A stretch of DNA of 64,000 nt. It comes from Betaproteobacteria bacterium HGW-Betaproteobacteria-7. Its GTDB lineage: Bacteria; Pseudomonadota; Gammaproteobacteria; Burkholderiales; Rhodocyclaceae. Positions within the stretch are counted from its first letter, which is position 1. Every line of letters starts with the position of its first letter. The stretch covers positions 248,001 through 312,000 of the forward strand of contig PHCE01000001.1 of NCBI GenBank assembly GCA_002840765.1. The letters run 5' to 3'. Below the pieces are notes generated by a model. The model made no database searches, was not told the origin of the DNA, and worked only from the letters and a program-made list of their open reading frames with translations. Position numbers and translations under genes: made by a program. Below are positions 16,346-26,629 of the stretch, in pieces.

Positions 16346-18028
16346 ATGTCGTTCTCCCAGTCTGAACGCTGTGCCGCCATGGCCACCCCACCTACGCCAA
16401 CCACCTCCTATTCCGCCTCCGACCCTGGTTTCGCCGCGCTGCCGCTCGATGAGCTGTTGACCGGCGAAGCCGACCTGATTGCGCGCATCAAGCTGTGCTA
16501 CGGCACCGACCGGGACAGCTTCGAACGCGACGTCCTGACCCTCGTTCGCCGTTACGCCGCCTGCGTGCATCTGCTGCCGGCGACCGCCGACAACTACTTC
16601 AGCAAGCCGGGCGGGCTCCTGCGGCTTGGCCTGGAAACCGCATTTTTCAGTCTGCAAGGGACCGACGCCCATATCTTCTCGGGGCGAATGAGCATCTCGG
16701 CACGCCGCCAACTGGAACCACGCTGGCGCCATGCGACCTTCATTGCCGGTCTCTGCTGCGAGTTGCATCGCCTGATGAGCCATGTGATCGTCACCGATGC
16801 CGCCGGCGAGGCGTGGCCGGCCTTCCTCATGCCGCTGGCCAACTGGCTGGCCGACCATCGCGCCGAGCGCTATTTCCTGCGCTGGCGACCGCAGGCGGTC
16901 GAGGCTCGCGGCCTGGGCCTGTTCGCTCTCCCCCTGGTCGTGTCGCCGGCCGTCATGGCCGACCTGTCCGAAGGCAATAGCGTCATCGTGCCGCATCTGC
17001 TGGCCAGTATCAGCGGCATCCCGGTCTATCGCGAGCACAACATTCTCGACGAACTCGTCCGCCGCTCGCTGGCCTTGGTCATCGACCGCAACCTTGCGGC
17101 CAGCACCGACCGCTACGGGTCGCCGCAGTACGGCTCGCACCTGGAGCGCTATCTGGTCGACGCCTTGCGGCGGCTCGCCAGCAGGAATCCGGCCTGGATC
17201 CCCAATCGCGAGAAATCACGCCTGTGGCTGGGCCAAGACGGCCTGTTCCTGGTCTGGCCCGGCGGCGCCGAGGATGTCTGTCAGTTGCTCGAATCCGACC
17301 AGTTGGCCGGCATTCCCAAGGCACCGGAAACCATGCTGGAACTCCTGCTGGCCGCCGGCGTCTTCGAAGCGGCCGGCGCCGAGCGCTCGACCTGGTCCAT
17401 CCTGCAGCCGGGCGCCAAGACGCCCCTGGAAGCTACCAAATTTTCATCGCCGGCCATCGTCCTCGCCGGGATCGATCCGCCCCCGGAAACCTTGCCGCAA
17501 GCGCTGGAATTCAAGCCACCGCCGGCGCCAGCCTCGGCTGGACCGCCAACGCCCCCGTCCGCTCCAACGTCGGCACCGGTGCATCCCCAGTTGTCCCTGA
17601 TTCCGCCGCCCACTGGCAACGACGCCAATGCAGCGCCGGTAGAGGAAGGTGCCGGCTCATCCCCGCTGGCATCTGCGCAGAGCACATTCGCCTTGCAAGC
17701 CCCCATGCGCCTGAATCCCCTGGTGCGGGACGCCCTCGCCAATGCTGTTCGAACACTGAATGACGGCATGGGACCGCCTATCGTGTATGCCGTCGCCGAT
17801 GGGCTTTTCGTGCCGCTCGATGAATTCGTGCGCCGTGGCGTCCAACCGTCCCACGCCATGCGTGCCCTCAGCGAAACCAGCATGCTGGTGAAGCAAGTCC
17901 CCAACGGCCCGCCAACGCACTCCCACGAGTTCAACGGCCACCAGACCATCGGCATCGTACTCGACCCGTGCTACGTCAGCGGACTCGATCCGGCCACCTT
18001 TGCTGTGTCACCCAAAGAGAACAGCTGA
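16346..18028 (+). CDS. traI: TraI, TraI_2/DUF1528 (MOBH-type) relaxase homologue with altered His motifs
   Basis: The 560-residue protein has an N-terminal TraI_2 domain (about 25-330) and a C-terminal TraI_2_C winged-helix domain (about 450-550, LNPLVRDALANAVRTLNDGM onward), separated by a Pro-rich linker. In the family the first domain carries a YHH-GPGGLL-H motif and an HD pair in LLHDLGK. Here the matching places read DNYFSKPGGLLRLGLE (82-97) and AGLCCELHR (134-142), so most of these ligands are absent. It follows the FlhC-like activator and ends one base before the traD start. The name follows domain and position; nicking activity is doubtful. Confidence 0.75.
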   Translation: MSFSQSERCAAMATPPTPTTSYSASDPGFAALPLDELLTGEADLIARIKLCYGTDRDSFERDVLTLVRRYAACVHLLPATADNYFSKPGGLLRLGLETAFFSLQGTDAHIFSGRMSISARRQLEPRWRHATFIAGLCCELHRLMSHVIVTDAAGEAWPAFLMPLANWLADHRAERYFLRWRPQAVEARGLGLFALPLVVSPAVMADLSEGNSVIVPHLLASISGIPVYREHNILDELVRRSLALVIDRNLAASTDRYGSPQYGSHLERYLVDALRRLASRNPAWIPNREKSRLWLGQDGLFLVWPGGAEDVCQLLESDQLAGIPKAPETMLELLLAAGVFEAAGAERSTWSILQPGAKTPLEATKFSSPAIVLAGIDPPPETLPQALEFKPPPAPASAGPPTPPSAPTSAPVHPQLSLIPPPTGNDANAAPVEEGAGSSPLASAQSTFALQAPMRLNPLVRDALANAVRTLNDGMGPPIVYAVADGLFVPLDEFVRRGVQPSHAMRALSETSMLVKQVPNGPPTHSHEFNGHQTIGIVLDPCYVSGLDPATFAVSPKENS

Positions 18029-18029
18029 G

Positions 18030-19932
18030 ATGCTGGTCCGCCGCTACGAGATGCCTTGGCGCCGGGCCTACGAAGCTTATGCCGGCATCGCCTGGGGACT
18101 GGCACTCATTTATTTCGTGGGGACCGGCCTCACCGGCACGCTTCCAGGGCAACTGGCACTGCCGCTCGCCCTTACCTGCTTCGCCATGGGCGTATGGCGG
18201 GTGACCCAGGCATTGCGCATACTGATCCTGCGCGCCGCCCTGTGCGGGCGCGCCATCGAAGTCATCGGCACCGACGACCTGGCCCGCTGCTGCCCTGACC
18301 CGGCCTCGGTGTTCCTGGGTTTCGGCTTCGAATGGCAACCCGTGCATTCGCAGCGGCTCTATGAACTGGCCAAGATCGACTACCGGGAATTCGCGGTATC
18401 GCCGCACTGGCTGCAGTTGCTCGGTTACGACCCCAAGCCCCAGCCGGACGCCGAGATCGGCCTGCCCTACATCCACGGTGTCGAGCCGCAGGAAGTCCCC
18501 TTGTACCGACCGCTGCAGAACTTCGAGGGCGGCACGCTGCTGGTCGGCACCACCCAGTCCGGCAAGGGCGTCGCCTTGGCAAACCTGATCACCCAGGCGA
18601 TCCGGCGCGGCGATGTCGTGATCGTCATCGACCCTAAGAACAGTCGGCGCCTAAAGCGCGTGGTCGAGCGCGCGTGCACAGACTACCGGGATCAGGATAC
18701 CTTCCTGGAATTCCACCCGGCGTTCCCGGAGCGCGGCGTACGGCTGGACTTTACTTTCAACTGGCAGAAGCCCACTGAAATCGCCTCGCGCATCCAGTCC
18801 ATCATGCCGCCCGACACGGCCGGCGCCTTCTCGGCCTTCGGCTGGGATGCGGTCAACGTCGTGGTGCAGGGCCTGGTCGAAATTGAGGAGCGGCCCAACC
18901 TGGTGAAACTCACCAAGTATATTGAGGGCGGCATCGAACCGGTGCTTGAAGGATCGCTGCGCCGCTACTACGACCAGACCCTGGGCGCCGGCTGGCACGA
19001 TCTGCCGGCAATGAAGAAGCTGCTGAACGACGCTCAGCGCGGTAACCTGAAGCGGCCGTCGGAAGCCGCCAGCGCCGACCTGATGGCCTTCGTCGCCTAC
19101 TACGAGCACCACATCGCTCAGAACCAGCGCAACAAGGTGATCGACGCCCAGGTGCGCACGTTCCGCCACAACCGCGAGCACTACCAGAAGATCACCGCCA
19201 ACCTGCTGCCCATCCTGTCGATGCTGACTTCGGGCGACCTGGGCCGCAGCCTCTCGCCCGATCCCTTCGATGCGGACGACAGACGGCCCATCATGAACTT
19301 CGAGAAAATCGAACGCGCCGGCCACGTGCTCTACATGTGCCTGGATTCCCTGCCCGATCCGTCCGTCGCCTCGGCCATCGGCGCCCTGGCCCTGGCCGAC
19401 CAGGCGGCCCGGGCCGGCATGCGCTACAACTTGGGCATTTACCGGCGCATCGCGCTGTTCGTCGACGAGGTATCGAACGTCATCAACCAGCCGCTGATCG
19501 AGATCCTCAACAAGGGCGCCGAGGGCGGCATCTTCACCACCTGCGCGATGCAGACCCTGGCGGACCTGGCCGCTGGGCAGCGAAGACGCGGCGCGCATGG
19601 CGCTGGGCAACCTCAACAACCTGATCGCGCTGCGCACCAAGGACCGGCCGACCCAGGACTTCGTGGTTGAGACCTTCGGCAAGACGGCAATCCATACGGT
19701 GCGCGTCGGCCTCAGCCATGGTTCGGATGCCCACTTGGGCGACTTTTCGTCGAGCTATTCCGCACAACTCACGGAGAGCTTTGAGGAGATGGTGCCGGCC
19801 GAGGTTCTGGGCAAGTTGCCCAACCTCCAGTACTTCGCCTCGGTGTCGGGCGGCCGAATCATCAAGGGACGGTTTCCGATCCTCGATCCCGATGCGGATG
19901 CGCGCCACGCCCCGGCAAAGGCAACCGCATGA
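18030..19932 (+). pseudogene. traD: TraD coupling protein (SXT/TOL subfamily), frameshifted near 19572
   Basis: The ATG at 18030 begins a type IV coupling protein: two N-terminal membrane segments (about 18-60), Walker A GTTQSGKG at 173-180, and VVIVIDPKNSRRLKR after it. The frame is intact to ADLAAG at about 19577, then runs into unrelated text and stops at 19670. The homologous continuation (LGSEDAARMALGNLNNL) is in the +1 frame from about 19573 to the stop at 19932. Restoring family text needs two or five extra bases near 19572, so this is a small deletion or a base-calling error. If real, the product loses its C-terminal 110 residues. Confidence 0.75.
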
Positions 19933-20552
19933 TCCGCGCCGTCGCCGTGTTGTCGTTGCTCGTCCTGCTGGTCCTGGTGCTGTACGTGCCGTCGGCCCAT
20001 CCCCCGGAACGCTTCCTCACACAGCTACGTGCCGAGCATGAAGCGGCCGCCGCCTACTGGGGCGCCGAGCCCGCCACCCGCATGCTCAATCGGGCGATGC
20101 GCATGCAAGATTCGACGGCCGAAGTCACGCCAATTCCTGCCGCGAAGGATGCACCTTCGCCAGCGGGCGTGAACGGCGCGGTGTCCCGGGAGATGTCCTC
20201 GGTCAACCAGCGCCTCTTCAACAACGCCTACTTCCGCTCGGTCGATGCGTTGCTGCTGCTCGCCAGCTATAGACTGTCCACCCTGCTCGAATGGCTGCCC
20301 TGGCTGGCCGTATTCGTGTTGGCGGCAGTCGTCGACGGGGGATTCGCGCGGCTCATCAAGGCCAAGGAATTCCTTCAGCACGATCCGGAAATGTTCGCGC
20401 TATACGCCAGCTTGGGGATCGTAGTCCTCTGCGCGATGATGATCGGTTTCGTGCTGCCGGTGACGCTGCATCCGCTGTTGCTGCCGTGCGTGCCGCTGGC
20501 GGTCGGGGTGCTGGCCGGGCGGACACTGGGGTGTTTTCACCGACGTGGATGA
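19929..20552 (+). CDS. DUF4400 membrane protein (SXT s043-like)
   Basis: A 207-residue inner-membrane protein overlapping the traD stop by four bases (ATGA). Hydrophobic segments lie at about 3-18, 117-137 and 158-190. The middle text YFRSVDALLLLASYRLSTLLEWLP fits the DUF4400 family, which follows traD in SXT/R391-type elements. It may assist the coupling protein at the membrane. This is the last recognisable transfer gene on this side. Confidence 0.75.
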   Translation: MIRAVAVLSLLVLLVLVLYVPSAHPPERFLTQLRAEHEAAAAYWGAEPATRMLNRAMRMQDSTAEVTPIPAAKDAPSPAGVNGAVSREMSSVNQRLFNNAYFRSVDALLLLASYRLSTLLEWLPWLAVFVLAAVVDGGFARLIKAKEFLQHDPEMFALYASLGIVVLCAMMIGFVLPVTLHPLLLPCVPLAVGVLAGRTLGCFHRRG

Positions 20553-20621
20553 GGCATTAGCCGCGTCAGGTGTCGGCCCACTTCGCTGCATTTATAAAAA
20601 TCGACCCGACTCATCGCCTTT

Positions 20622-22028
20622 TTACAGTTGCCCACCAACTGGCAAGGACAGTGTGAATCGCGTGATGCCTTCTGCCGACCTCACGCTGACATCACCACCA
20701 TGAGCGATCAAGATGGAGCGCGTGATGGCTAATCCTAGGCCTGAGCCTTCGGTTGTTCGTTGGCGGGCACTGTCGGTCCGGTAGAAACGATCAAACAGGC
20801 GAGGCAGATGCTCGGCCGCGATACATGACCCCGTGTTTTCCACTGTCAATTTAACCTCCTCATCGCCCTGCGTTTCGATCCGGACCGTTACCGTTCCACC
20901 AACCGGGGTGTAGCGAAGCGCATTGGAAAGCAGGTTACTGATCGCCCGACGTAGCATCAGACGGTCGCCGGATACGGTGCCATGACCAATGACAGACAGA
21001 TGGATTTCCTTTTCCTCGGCCAGCACCCCGTAGAACTCCAGCAATTCGGCAACTTCATCGGCTAGTTCGAGTGGCTCCGGGTGCGGGATGAGTTGGTTAT
21101 TTTCTGCCTTAGCCAGGAAAAGCATGTCGGCGATCATCCGGGACAGGCGCTCGAACTCCTCCGCGTTGGAAGCCAGTATGTCCCGATATTCGTCGGCCGT
21201 TCTGGCTCGCGACAGCGTGACCTGGGTTTGGGTCAGCAAGTTACTGACCGGCGTTCTCAGTTCATGGGCAAGGTCGGACGAAAAATCCGACAGCCGCTGG
21301 AAGGACTCTTCCAGCCGAGACAGCATGTCGTTCAAGGTGTTCGCCAAGTCGCCCAGTTCAAGGGGAATAGCATCGACCGGCAGACGGGTGTGCAGTCGGT
21401 TGGCGGTGATCGCGGCAGCTTGACGCTTTATCGTCTGCAGCGGCGCCAGTCCGCGCCGGACGACAAACCAGCCGAGCAGCCCCATGGCCAGCGTGGCGAG
21501 TAGCATGAAAACCCACAAGGTTTGCCGGAACGCGCCCATGAAATGCTCGTGATGCGATATTTCGGTGGCCACCACGACGGTGTACGAGGACCCCGCCTGG
21601 CCTCGGGTGGTCAGTGTGGCCGAAATACCTCGCCATGGGAGACCATCGTCGGCGACCCATTTGATCGGGCGTCCACCACCGGTCGCCAGTCGATCGCTGA
21701 GCAATTCAGTGGGTAGAACAAGCCCCACATGGGCATCCAAGCGTTGCCGATTAGGTCCAACCACGGCAATAACCAAACCGTGATGCCCAGTCAAAGCCTC
21801 ATCCAACTGTTTTGCCAGCGTCTCGCCACTTGGCGTGGTCAGCGCTTTCTCAAGAACATGCTTGGCCAACTCCATTTTTCCGGCTAGCACCTCGATGTCC
21901 TGCTCTTCGAAGTGTTGTTCCACCGAGCGCCCGATCAGCAAGCCGAGCAGGAACAGCACGAATACCGACGCCAATGCAAACCACAAGGTCAAGTGAAGCG
22001 TCAGCGATCGACTCCGTGTTTGACTCAA
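20622..22028 (-). CDS. copS: CopS/CusS-type heavy-metal sensor histidine kinase
   Basis: The 468-residue protein has membrane segments at about 14-34 and 172-190 flanking a periplasmic sensor domain, then HAMP, the H box [15 protein letters not shown] (His255) and the N/G boxes ending [19 protein letters not shown]. The length and order match the CopS/CusS/SilS group, which senses periplasmic Cu or Ag. It overlaps the regulator gene by four bases, so the pair is translationally coupled. It would phosphorylate the adjacent CopR-type regulator. Confidence 0.9.
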   Translation of the reverse strand: MSQTRSRSLTLHLTLWFALASVFVLFLLGLLIGRSVEQHFEEQDIEVLAGKMELAKHVLEKALTTPSGETLAKQLDEALTGHHGLVIAVVGPNRQRLDAHVGLVLPTELLSDRLATGGGRPIKWVADDGLPWRGISATLTTRGQAGSSYTVVVATEISHHEHFMGAFRQTLWVFMLLATLAMGLLGWFVVRRGLAPLQTIKRQAAAITANRLHTRLPVDAIPLELGDLANTLNDMLSRLEESFQRLSDFSSDLAHELRTPVSNLLTQTQVTLSRARTADEYRDILASNAEEFERLSRMIADMLFLAKAENNQLIPHPEPLELADEVAELLEFYGVLAEEKEIHLSVIGHGTVSGDRLMLRRAISNLLSNALRYTPVGGTVTVRIETQGDEEVKLTVENTGSCIAAEHLPRLFDRFYRTDSARQRTTEGSGLGLAITRSILIAHGGDVSVRSAEGITRFTLSLPVGGQL

Positions 22029-22702
22029 TCGGTAATCTCCAAAACGTAGCCCATCCCCCTGACCGTGCGCACCAGCTTCGGTTCGAAGCCTTCGTCAATC
22101 TTGACCCGCAGGCGTTTGATGGCGACTTCAATGACATTCGTGTCACTATCGAAATTCATGTCCCAAACCTGGGAGGCGATCAACGAACGGGGCAACACCT
22201 CACCCTGGCGGCGCAGCAATAGTTCGAGCAAGGCAAACTCCTTGGCGGTCAGGTCGATACGTTTCCCCGCACGGGTCACCCGACGCCGCAGGAGATCAAG
22301 TTCAAGGTCGGCCGCCCGCAGAAACTCCGACTCTTTTGCCTTGCCCCCCCGCCGCAACAAGGTTCTGACGCGGGCCAGCAATTCCGAAAAAGCAAACGGT
22401 TTGACCAGATAATCGTCAGCCCCCAACTCCAGGCCTTTGACCCGGTCTTCCACCTGATCCCGGGCGGTCAGGAACAGTACGGGTATATCCTTCCCGGCCC
22501 GCCGAATTCCCTGCAACACCTGCCAGCCATCGATACCCGGCAGCATGACATCAAGGATGGCCAGATCATGCGCCTCGGTCAGCGCCAGATGCAAGCCATC
22601 CAGGCCGTTAGCCACCAGATCGACTACGAAACCTGCCTCAACGAGGCCTTGTTTCAGGTATATCCCGGTCTTTGGTTCATCTTCTACGACCAATATTTTC
22701 AT
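22025..22702 (-). CDS. copR: CopR/CusR-type response regulator
   Basis: I set the start at 22702 ([10 protein letters not shown]) with a GGAGAG site; an earlier ATG adds five residues. The 225-residue protein has the receiver domain with phospho-acceptor Asp51 (LDVMLPG) and an OmpR-type winged helix ([20 protein letters not shown]). It is divergent from the copper oxidase operon, with the 16-bp dyad at 22771-22786 between them. Copies of that dyad elsewhere in the island suggest this protein controls several distant operons. Confidence 0.9.
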   Translation of the reverse strand: MKILVVEDEPKTGIYLKQGLVEAGFVVDLVANGLDGLHLALTEAHDLAILDVMLPGIDGWQVLQGIRRAGKDIPVLFLTARDQVEDRVKGLELGADDYLVKPFAFSELLARVRTLLRRGGKAKESEFLRAADLELDLLRRRVTRAGKRIDLTAKEFALLELLLRRQGEVLPRSLIASQVWDMNFDSDTNVIEVAIKRLRVKIDEGFEPKLVRTVRGMGYVLEITD

Positions 22703-22770
22703 GACGCTCTCCACCAACCGTTGGCTATCGTTGGTGCATTTTCCGTCGGATTGAGCAGCGATCGCCCTAG

Positions 22771-22786
22771 ATTACGCAAATGTAAT
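22771..22786 (+). promoter_or_regulatory. Putative CopR box, copy A (copper oxidase operon)
   Basis: ATTAC-GCAAAT-GTAAT. It lies 94 bases before the ATG at 22880. The text to its right (CCGTAAGTCAGCCGATTGTTGG) is shared with copy B at 50000, so the box faces the copper oxidase operon; the symmetric dyad could also serve copRS. Confidence 0.65.
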
Positions 22787-22879
22787 CCGTAAGTCAGCCG
22801 ATTGTTGGTTTCGCGAAAGCATGATGTCCACCATGGGAGCGATAGATTCCCAAGACTCCTCATTCCCCGTGGAGACATC

Positions 22880-23155
22880 ATGAAACATAGGGCATTGATC
22901 CTGGTCGTTGCCATCAGTCCGGTATGGGCCGATGACCACGCGTCCCTATCGACGCCACCTGCAGGCTACCGGTCGGTATTTGTCGACTACAAACCCATGG
23001 CGGACGAAACGGTTCAGGATTGGCGGCAAGCCAATGAGCAGATGGGGCGCTTGCGGGGCCATATGGGGCATCTCGACGCAGAAATTCTTGCGCCTTCGAA
23101 AGCACAGCAACCTTCGGGAACAGCAACCGAAGCCGCCCCGCTTGAGAAGAAATAA
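22880..23155 (+). CDS. Small periplasmic protein of the copper cluster
   Basis: A 91-residue protein with a GGAG site before the ATG at 22880. MKHRALILVVAISPVWA is a short signal peptide. The mature part contains a predicted helix (WRQANEQMGRLRGHMGHLDA) with Met/His spacing that could hold copper. I do not know the family. It opens the operon with the outer-membrane factor, oxidase and cupredoxin and ends three bases before the next gene. Confidence 0.65.
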   Translation: MKHRALILVVAISPVWADDHASLSTPPAGYRSVFVDYKPMADETVQDWRQANEQMGRLRGHMGHLDAEILAPSKAQQPSGTATEAAPLEKK

Positions 23156-23158
23156 GCC

Positions 23159-24598
23159 ATGTCTTCCCATCTCTCCAAAGGGCTGTACAGCAGCGGCAAG
23201 CGCGCCTGGTACGTGGTCGTCCTGACGAGTTTGGCGGGATGCGCCACTTTCTCCAATGACGGCGGCTTCGGCAGCGTTGAACAGACTGTCCACGAGCGGC
23301 TCGGCAAGGAAGTGAAGTGGGCGCGCAGCGACAAGGAGCGCGCAACCCTGCAAACTCGCGTCGATGAACTGCTGGCGAAACCGCTGACGGTGGACGACGC
23401 CATCCAGTTGGCGCTCTTCAACAACCGGGGGCTGCAGGCCCGCTTTTTTGATCTGGGGATCAGCGAGGCCGACCTGGTGCAGGTCGGTAGGCTGCCCAAT
23501 CCGCACTTCTCGATGCTGCGGGCCAGCAAACCGGAAAACGGCAGTCGCGAATACAAGATCGAACAAGCGCTGACCTTCAATATCTTCGCCTTGATCACCA
23601 TGCCACTAGCCGTCGAGGTCGAGCGGCGCAATTTTGCACAAACCCAGCGCCTGGCGATCATCGAGGTGGCCCGTCTGGCCGCCGACACCCGGCAGGCCTA
23701 TTTCACCGCCGTCGCGGCCGAAGAGTCCGTGCGCTACCTACGTAAAGTTAAAAAGGGTGCGGAGGCCAGCGCCGAACTGGCCCGCCGGATGGCGCAGGTG
23801 GGCAACTTCAGCAAACTGCGTCAGGCTCGGGAACAGGCGTTCTACGCCGATGCGGCGCTGAACCTGGCGCGGGCGGAACAGGCGGCCACCTCCTCCCGGG
23901 AGCGCCTGGCCAGAGTTCTTGGACTAGCCGACCGATCGGTTTTCCAGCTTCCCGAGCGGCTGCCGGACTTGCCGACGGCCGTCAATGAACTCCCCGTCCT
24001 GGAACAGGTGGCCCTCGATCAGCGCCTCGACCTGCAAGCCATTCGTCTCGAAACCGAAGCCCTGGCCAGTAACTTGGGATTGAGCAAGGCGACCCGCTTG
24101 ATCAACGTTCTGGAGGTGGGGCCGGCCCGCGTCCTGGAAGGCGCCCGGGACAGCGGCTACAAGAAAGGCTACGAAATCAGCTTTGAGTTGCCGATCTTCG
24201 ATTGGGGTGGCGCCAAGGTGGCCAAGGCCGAGGCCATCTATATGCAGGCGGTCGAACGGGCTGCCGAGGCCGCGACGATTGCGCGCTCGGAGGTTCGCGA
24301 AAGTTATCACGCCTATCGGACCCACTACGATATTGCCCGCCATTATCGCGACGAGATCGTGCCGCTCCACAAGCGGATTTCCGAAGAAAACGTGCTGCGC
24401 TACAACGGCATGCTGATTGGCGTGTTCGAGTTGCTTGCCGAGGCGCGAACGCAGATCGCGACGGTTAACAGCTATATCGAGACGTTGCGGGATTTCTGGA
24501 TTGCCGAGGGCGATCTGCAGATGTCGATGATCGGCAAACCCTCGCTGAACACGGCGGCCCGCGCCACCGTCACGGCGACGGGTCGGGCCGACCACTGA
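23159..24598 (+). CDS. TolC-family outer-membrane lipoprotein
   Basis: A 479-residue outer-membrane efflux protein with a lipobox (TSLAGCATF) at about residues 23-31 and two OEP repeats: LTVDDAIQLALFNNRGLQAR, and a second half with EISFELPIFDWGGAKVAKAE. Unlike the CzcC/CusC genes here it has no adaptor or RND pump beside it, and instead precedes a multicopper oxidase. This order occurs in copper cassettes of Cupriavidus-like bacteria. It may export copper or oxidase products with another pump of the island. Confidence 0.8.
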   Translation: MSSHLSKGLYSSGKRAWYVVVLTSLAGCATFSNDGGFGSVEQTVHERLGKEVKWARSDKERATLQTRVDELLAKPLTVDDAIQLALFNNRGLQARFFDLGISEADLVQVGRLPNPHFSMLRASKPENGSREYKIEQALTFNIFALITMPLAVEVERRNFAQTQRLAIIEVARLAADTRQAYFTAVAAEESVRYLRKVKKGAEASAELARRMAQVGNFSKLRQAREQAFYADAALNLARAEQAATSSRERLARVLGLADRSVFQLPERLPDLPTAVNELPVLEQVALDQRLDLQAIRLETEALASNLGLSKATRLINVLEVGPARVLEGARDSGYKKGYEISFELPIFDWGGAKVAKAEAIYMQAVERAAEAATIARSEVRESYHAYRTHYDIARHYRDEIVPLHKRISEENVLRYNGMLIGVFELLAEARTQIATVNSYIETLRDFWIAEGDLQMSMIGKPSLNTAARATVTATGRADH

Positions 24599-24614
24599 GC
24601 GCAAAGGATTCGAC

Positions 24615-26024
24615 ATGACTTCTCGTCGCGAATTTTTCAAGAACCTGGGGATAGCTGGTGGTGCCGTCGCCGCCGCTTCGGTCAGTTCCGTCGCCATGGC
24701 GGCGCTGCCCGAACTGGTAACGATGGACAAGCCGGATACCATGCCGCCGCTCCAGCCGCCCAACGGGCGCTCTTACAATCCAGTGGCGACCCTCAACGGC
24801 TGGACCTTGCCGTGGCGGATGAACAAGGGCGTCAAGGAATTCCATCTCGTCGCCGAACCGGTTGTTCGCGAAATCGCTCCGGGCATGAAAGCCCATTTGT
24901 GGGGCTACAACGGACAAAGCCCCGGCCCGACCATCGAGGTCGTCGAAGGCGACCGGGTGCGCATCTTCGTGACCAATCGGCTGCCGGAGCACACCACCAT
25001 TCACTGGCACGGGCAGCGCCTGCCGAACGGTATGGATGGGGTGGGCGGCCTCAATCAGAAGCAAATTCCGGTCGGCAAGACCTTCGTCTATGAGTTCGTT
25101 GCACGACGCCCGGGTACCTTCATGTATCACCCGCATGCCGACGAGATGACCCAGATGGCCATGGGCATGATGGGTTTCTGGGTAACCCACCCGAAGAGCA
25201 AGCATCCGCTGATCGAGGAAGTCGACCGCGACTTCTGTTTCCTGCTCAACGCTTATGACATCGACCCGGGCAGCTATACACCGCAGGTCAATACGATGCT
25301 CGAGTTCAATCTGTGGACCTGGAACAGCCGGGCATTCCCAGGCATCGATTCGCTGAATGTCCGCAAGGGCGACAAAGTACGCATCCGCATGGGCAACCTG
25401 ACGATGACCAATCACCCAATGCATTTGCACGGGCACGAGTTTGTCGTCAGTGGCACCGATGGCGGCCCGACGCCAATCGGTTCCCGCTGGCCGGAGGTGA
25501 CGACCGATGTCGCGGTCGGCCAGATGCGACAGATCGAATTCCTGGCCGATGAGGAAGGCGATTGGGCTTTCCATTGCCACAAGAGCCATCACACGATGAA
25601 TGCCATGGGACACGACGTGCCGACGATGATTGGCGTGGATCACCGGGGTGTCGTCAAGCAGATCACCGATTTGATTCCCGACTATATGGTGATGGGCGAA
25701 CGCGGCATGGCGGACATGGGGGAGATGGAAATGCCGATTCCCGACAACACGCTCCCCATGATGACCGGCCAAGGACCCTATGGTGCGGTTGAAATGGGCG
25801 GCATGTTCTCGATGCTGAAAGTGCGTCGCGATCAGAAGCCGGGGAATTATCGCGACCCCGGCTGGTACAAGCAGCCCACCGGTACTCAGGCCCACGAATG
25901 GATGGGGCCGGTCGCCGAGGCCCCACGAGCGACCACTCACGGTGGAGTGTCGATGCCAGCGAACGGTAACCCGGTGAACCAGGAACTAACCGTTCGCAAA
26001 CCCGGCAAACATGCCGGCCACTAA
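24615..26024 (+). CDS. Tat-exported multicopper oxidase (copper resistance)
   Basis: A 469-residue protein with a twin-arginine signal (SRREFFKNLG) and all four copper-binding segments: HWHGQRLPNG (about 129), YHPHADEM (about 170), HPMHLHGHEF (about 266) and FHCHKSHHTMNAM (about 318). This places T1, T2 and T3 copper ligands in order. A C-terminal Met-rich stretch (MADMGEMEMPIPDN) may bind substrate Cu(I). It would oxidise Cu(I) to Cu(II) in the periplasm. Codons and spacing tie it to the flanking outer-membrane factor and cupredoxin genes. Confidence 0.9.
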   Translation: MTSRREFFKNLGIAGGAVAAASVSSVAMAALPELVTMDKPDTMPPLQPPNGRSYNPVATLNGWTLPWRMNKGVKEFHLVAEPVVREIAPGMKAHLWGYNGQSPGPTIEVVEGDRVRIFVTNRLPEHTTIHWHGQRLPNGMDGVGGLNQKQIPVGKTFVYEFVARRPGTFMYHPHADEMTQMAMGMMGFWVTHPKSKHPLIEEVDRDFCFLLNAYDIDPGSYTPQVNTMLEFNLWTWNSRAFPGIDSLNVRKGDKVRIRMGNLTMTNHPMHLHGHEFVVSGTDGGPTPIGSRWPEVTTDVAVGQMRQIEFLADEEGDWAFHCHKSHHTMNAMGHDVPTMIGVDHRGVVKQITDLIPDYMVMGERGMADMGEMEMPIPDNTLPMMTGQGPYGAVEMGGMFSMLKVRRDQKPGNYRDPGWYKQPTGTQAHEWMGPVAEAPRATTHGGVSMPANGNPVNQELTVRKPGKHAGH

Positions 26025-26052
26025 GCCGAATTTACTTGAAGAGGTGCTCATC

Positions 26053-26553
26053 ATGCGCAATCGTTGTGATCTTGCCTTGCTCGTCATGCTGTCCATGCCC
26101 GGTTTTGCCGCCTACGGTGATGAAAACCACACCGCTCCGACCAAACAGCCGGCGGGCAAACCATCCGGTCAACATGCCGCCGACCTCGGCAGACCGGCGT
26201 CGATCAGCGCGGCCACCCGGACGGTCGAAGTGGCTATGGGCGACAGCATGCGTTTCAAACCCGAGCGCATCGAAACCAGACGAGGAGAAACGATTCGCTT
26301 TGTTGTGCGCAACCAGGGGCAAGTCAAACACGAATTTGTGCTGGGCACGCCGGCGGAATTGAAGAAACACGCCGCACTGATGGCGAAGTTCCCGCAGATG
26401 GAACACGACGACCCGAATGCGGTGTCGGTGGAACCCGGAAAGACCGCGGAATTCGCCTGGACGTTCGCGAAAAAAGGGAGTTTCGATTTCGCCTGCCTCG
26501 TTCCGGGACACTTCGAAGCGGGGATGAGAGGCAAGATCATTGTGCACCGCTAG
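26053..26553 (+). CDS. Periplasmic cupredoxin-like copper protein
   Basis: A 166-residue secreted protein (signal to about residue 20) with a cupredoxin domain at 60-166: RRGETIRFVVRNQGQVKHEF, then FDFACLVPGHFEAGM. These supply the His and the Cys-x4-His-x4-Met ligands of a type 1 copper site. An earlier in-frame ATG at 26011 overlaps the oxidase gene; 26053 has a GAGGTG site. It probably exchanges electrons or copper with the oxidase. The 3' end and downstream bases are repeated, in decayed form, at 39301-39380. Confidence 0.85.
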   Translation: MRNRCDLALLVMLSMPGFAAYGDENHTAPTKQPAGKPSGQHAADLGRPASISAATRTVEVAMGDSMRFKPERIETRRGETIRFVVRNQGQVKHEFVLGTPAELKKHAALMAKFPQMEHDDPNAVSVEPGKTAEFAWTFAKKGSFDFACLVPGHFEAGMRGKIIVHR

Positions 26554-26561
26554 GTCGCAAG

Positions 26562-26577
26562 ATTACATAAATCGGAT
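26562..26577 (+). promoter_or_regulatory. Degenerate CopR box, copy E
   Basis: ATTAC-ATAAAT-CGGAT keeps the left half and spacer pattern but not the right half. It follows the cupredoxin stop and points at the end of the convergent MerR-type gene, so it has no gene to drive. It looks like a leftover of an older junction. Confidence 0.4.
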
Positions 26578-26629
26578 TCCATTCCGCTTTGGCTTCCCGG
26601 TCGGAAAGTCGCACGCCAAGTCGATATCG

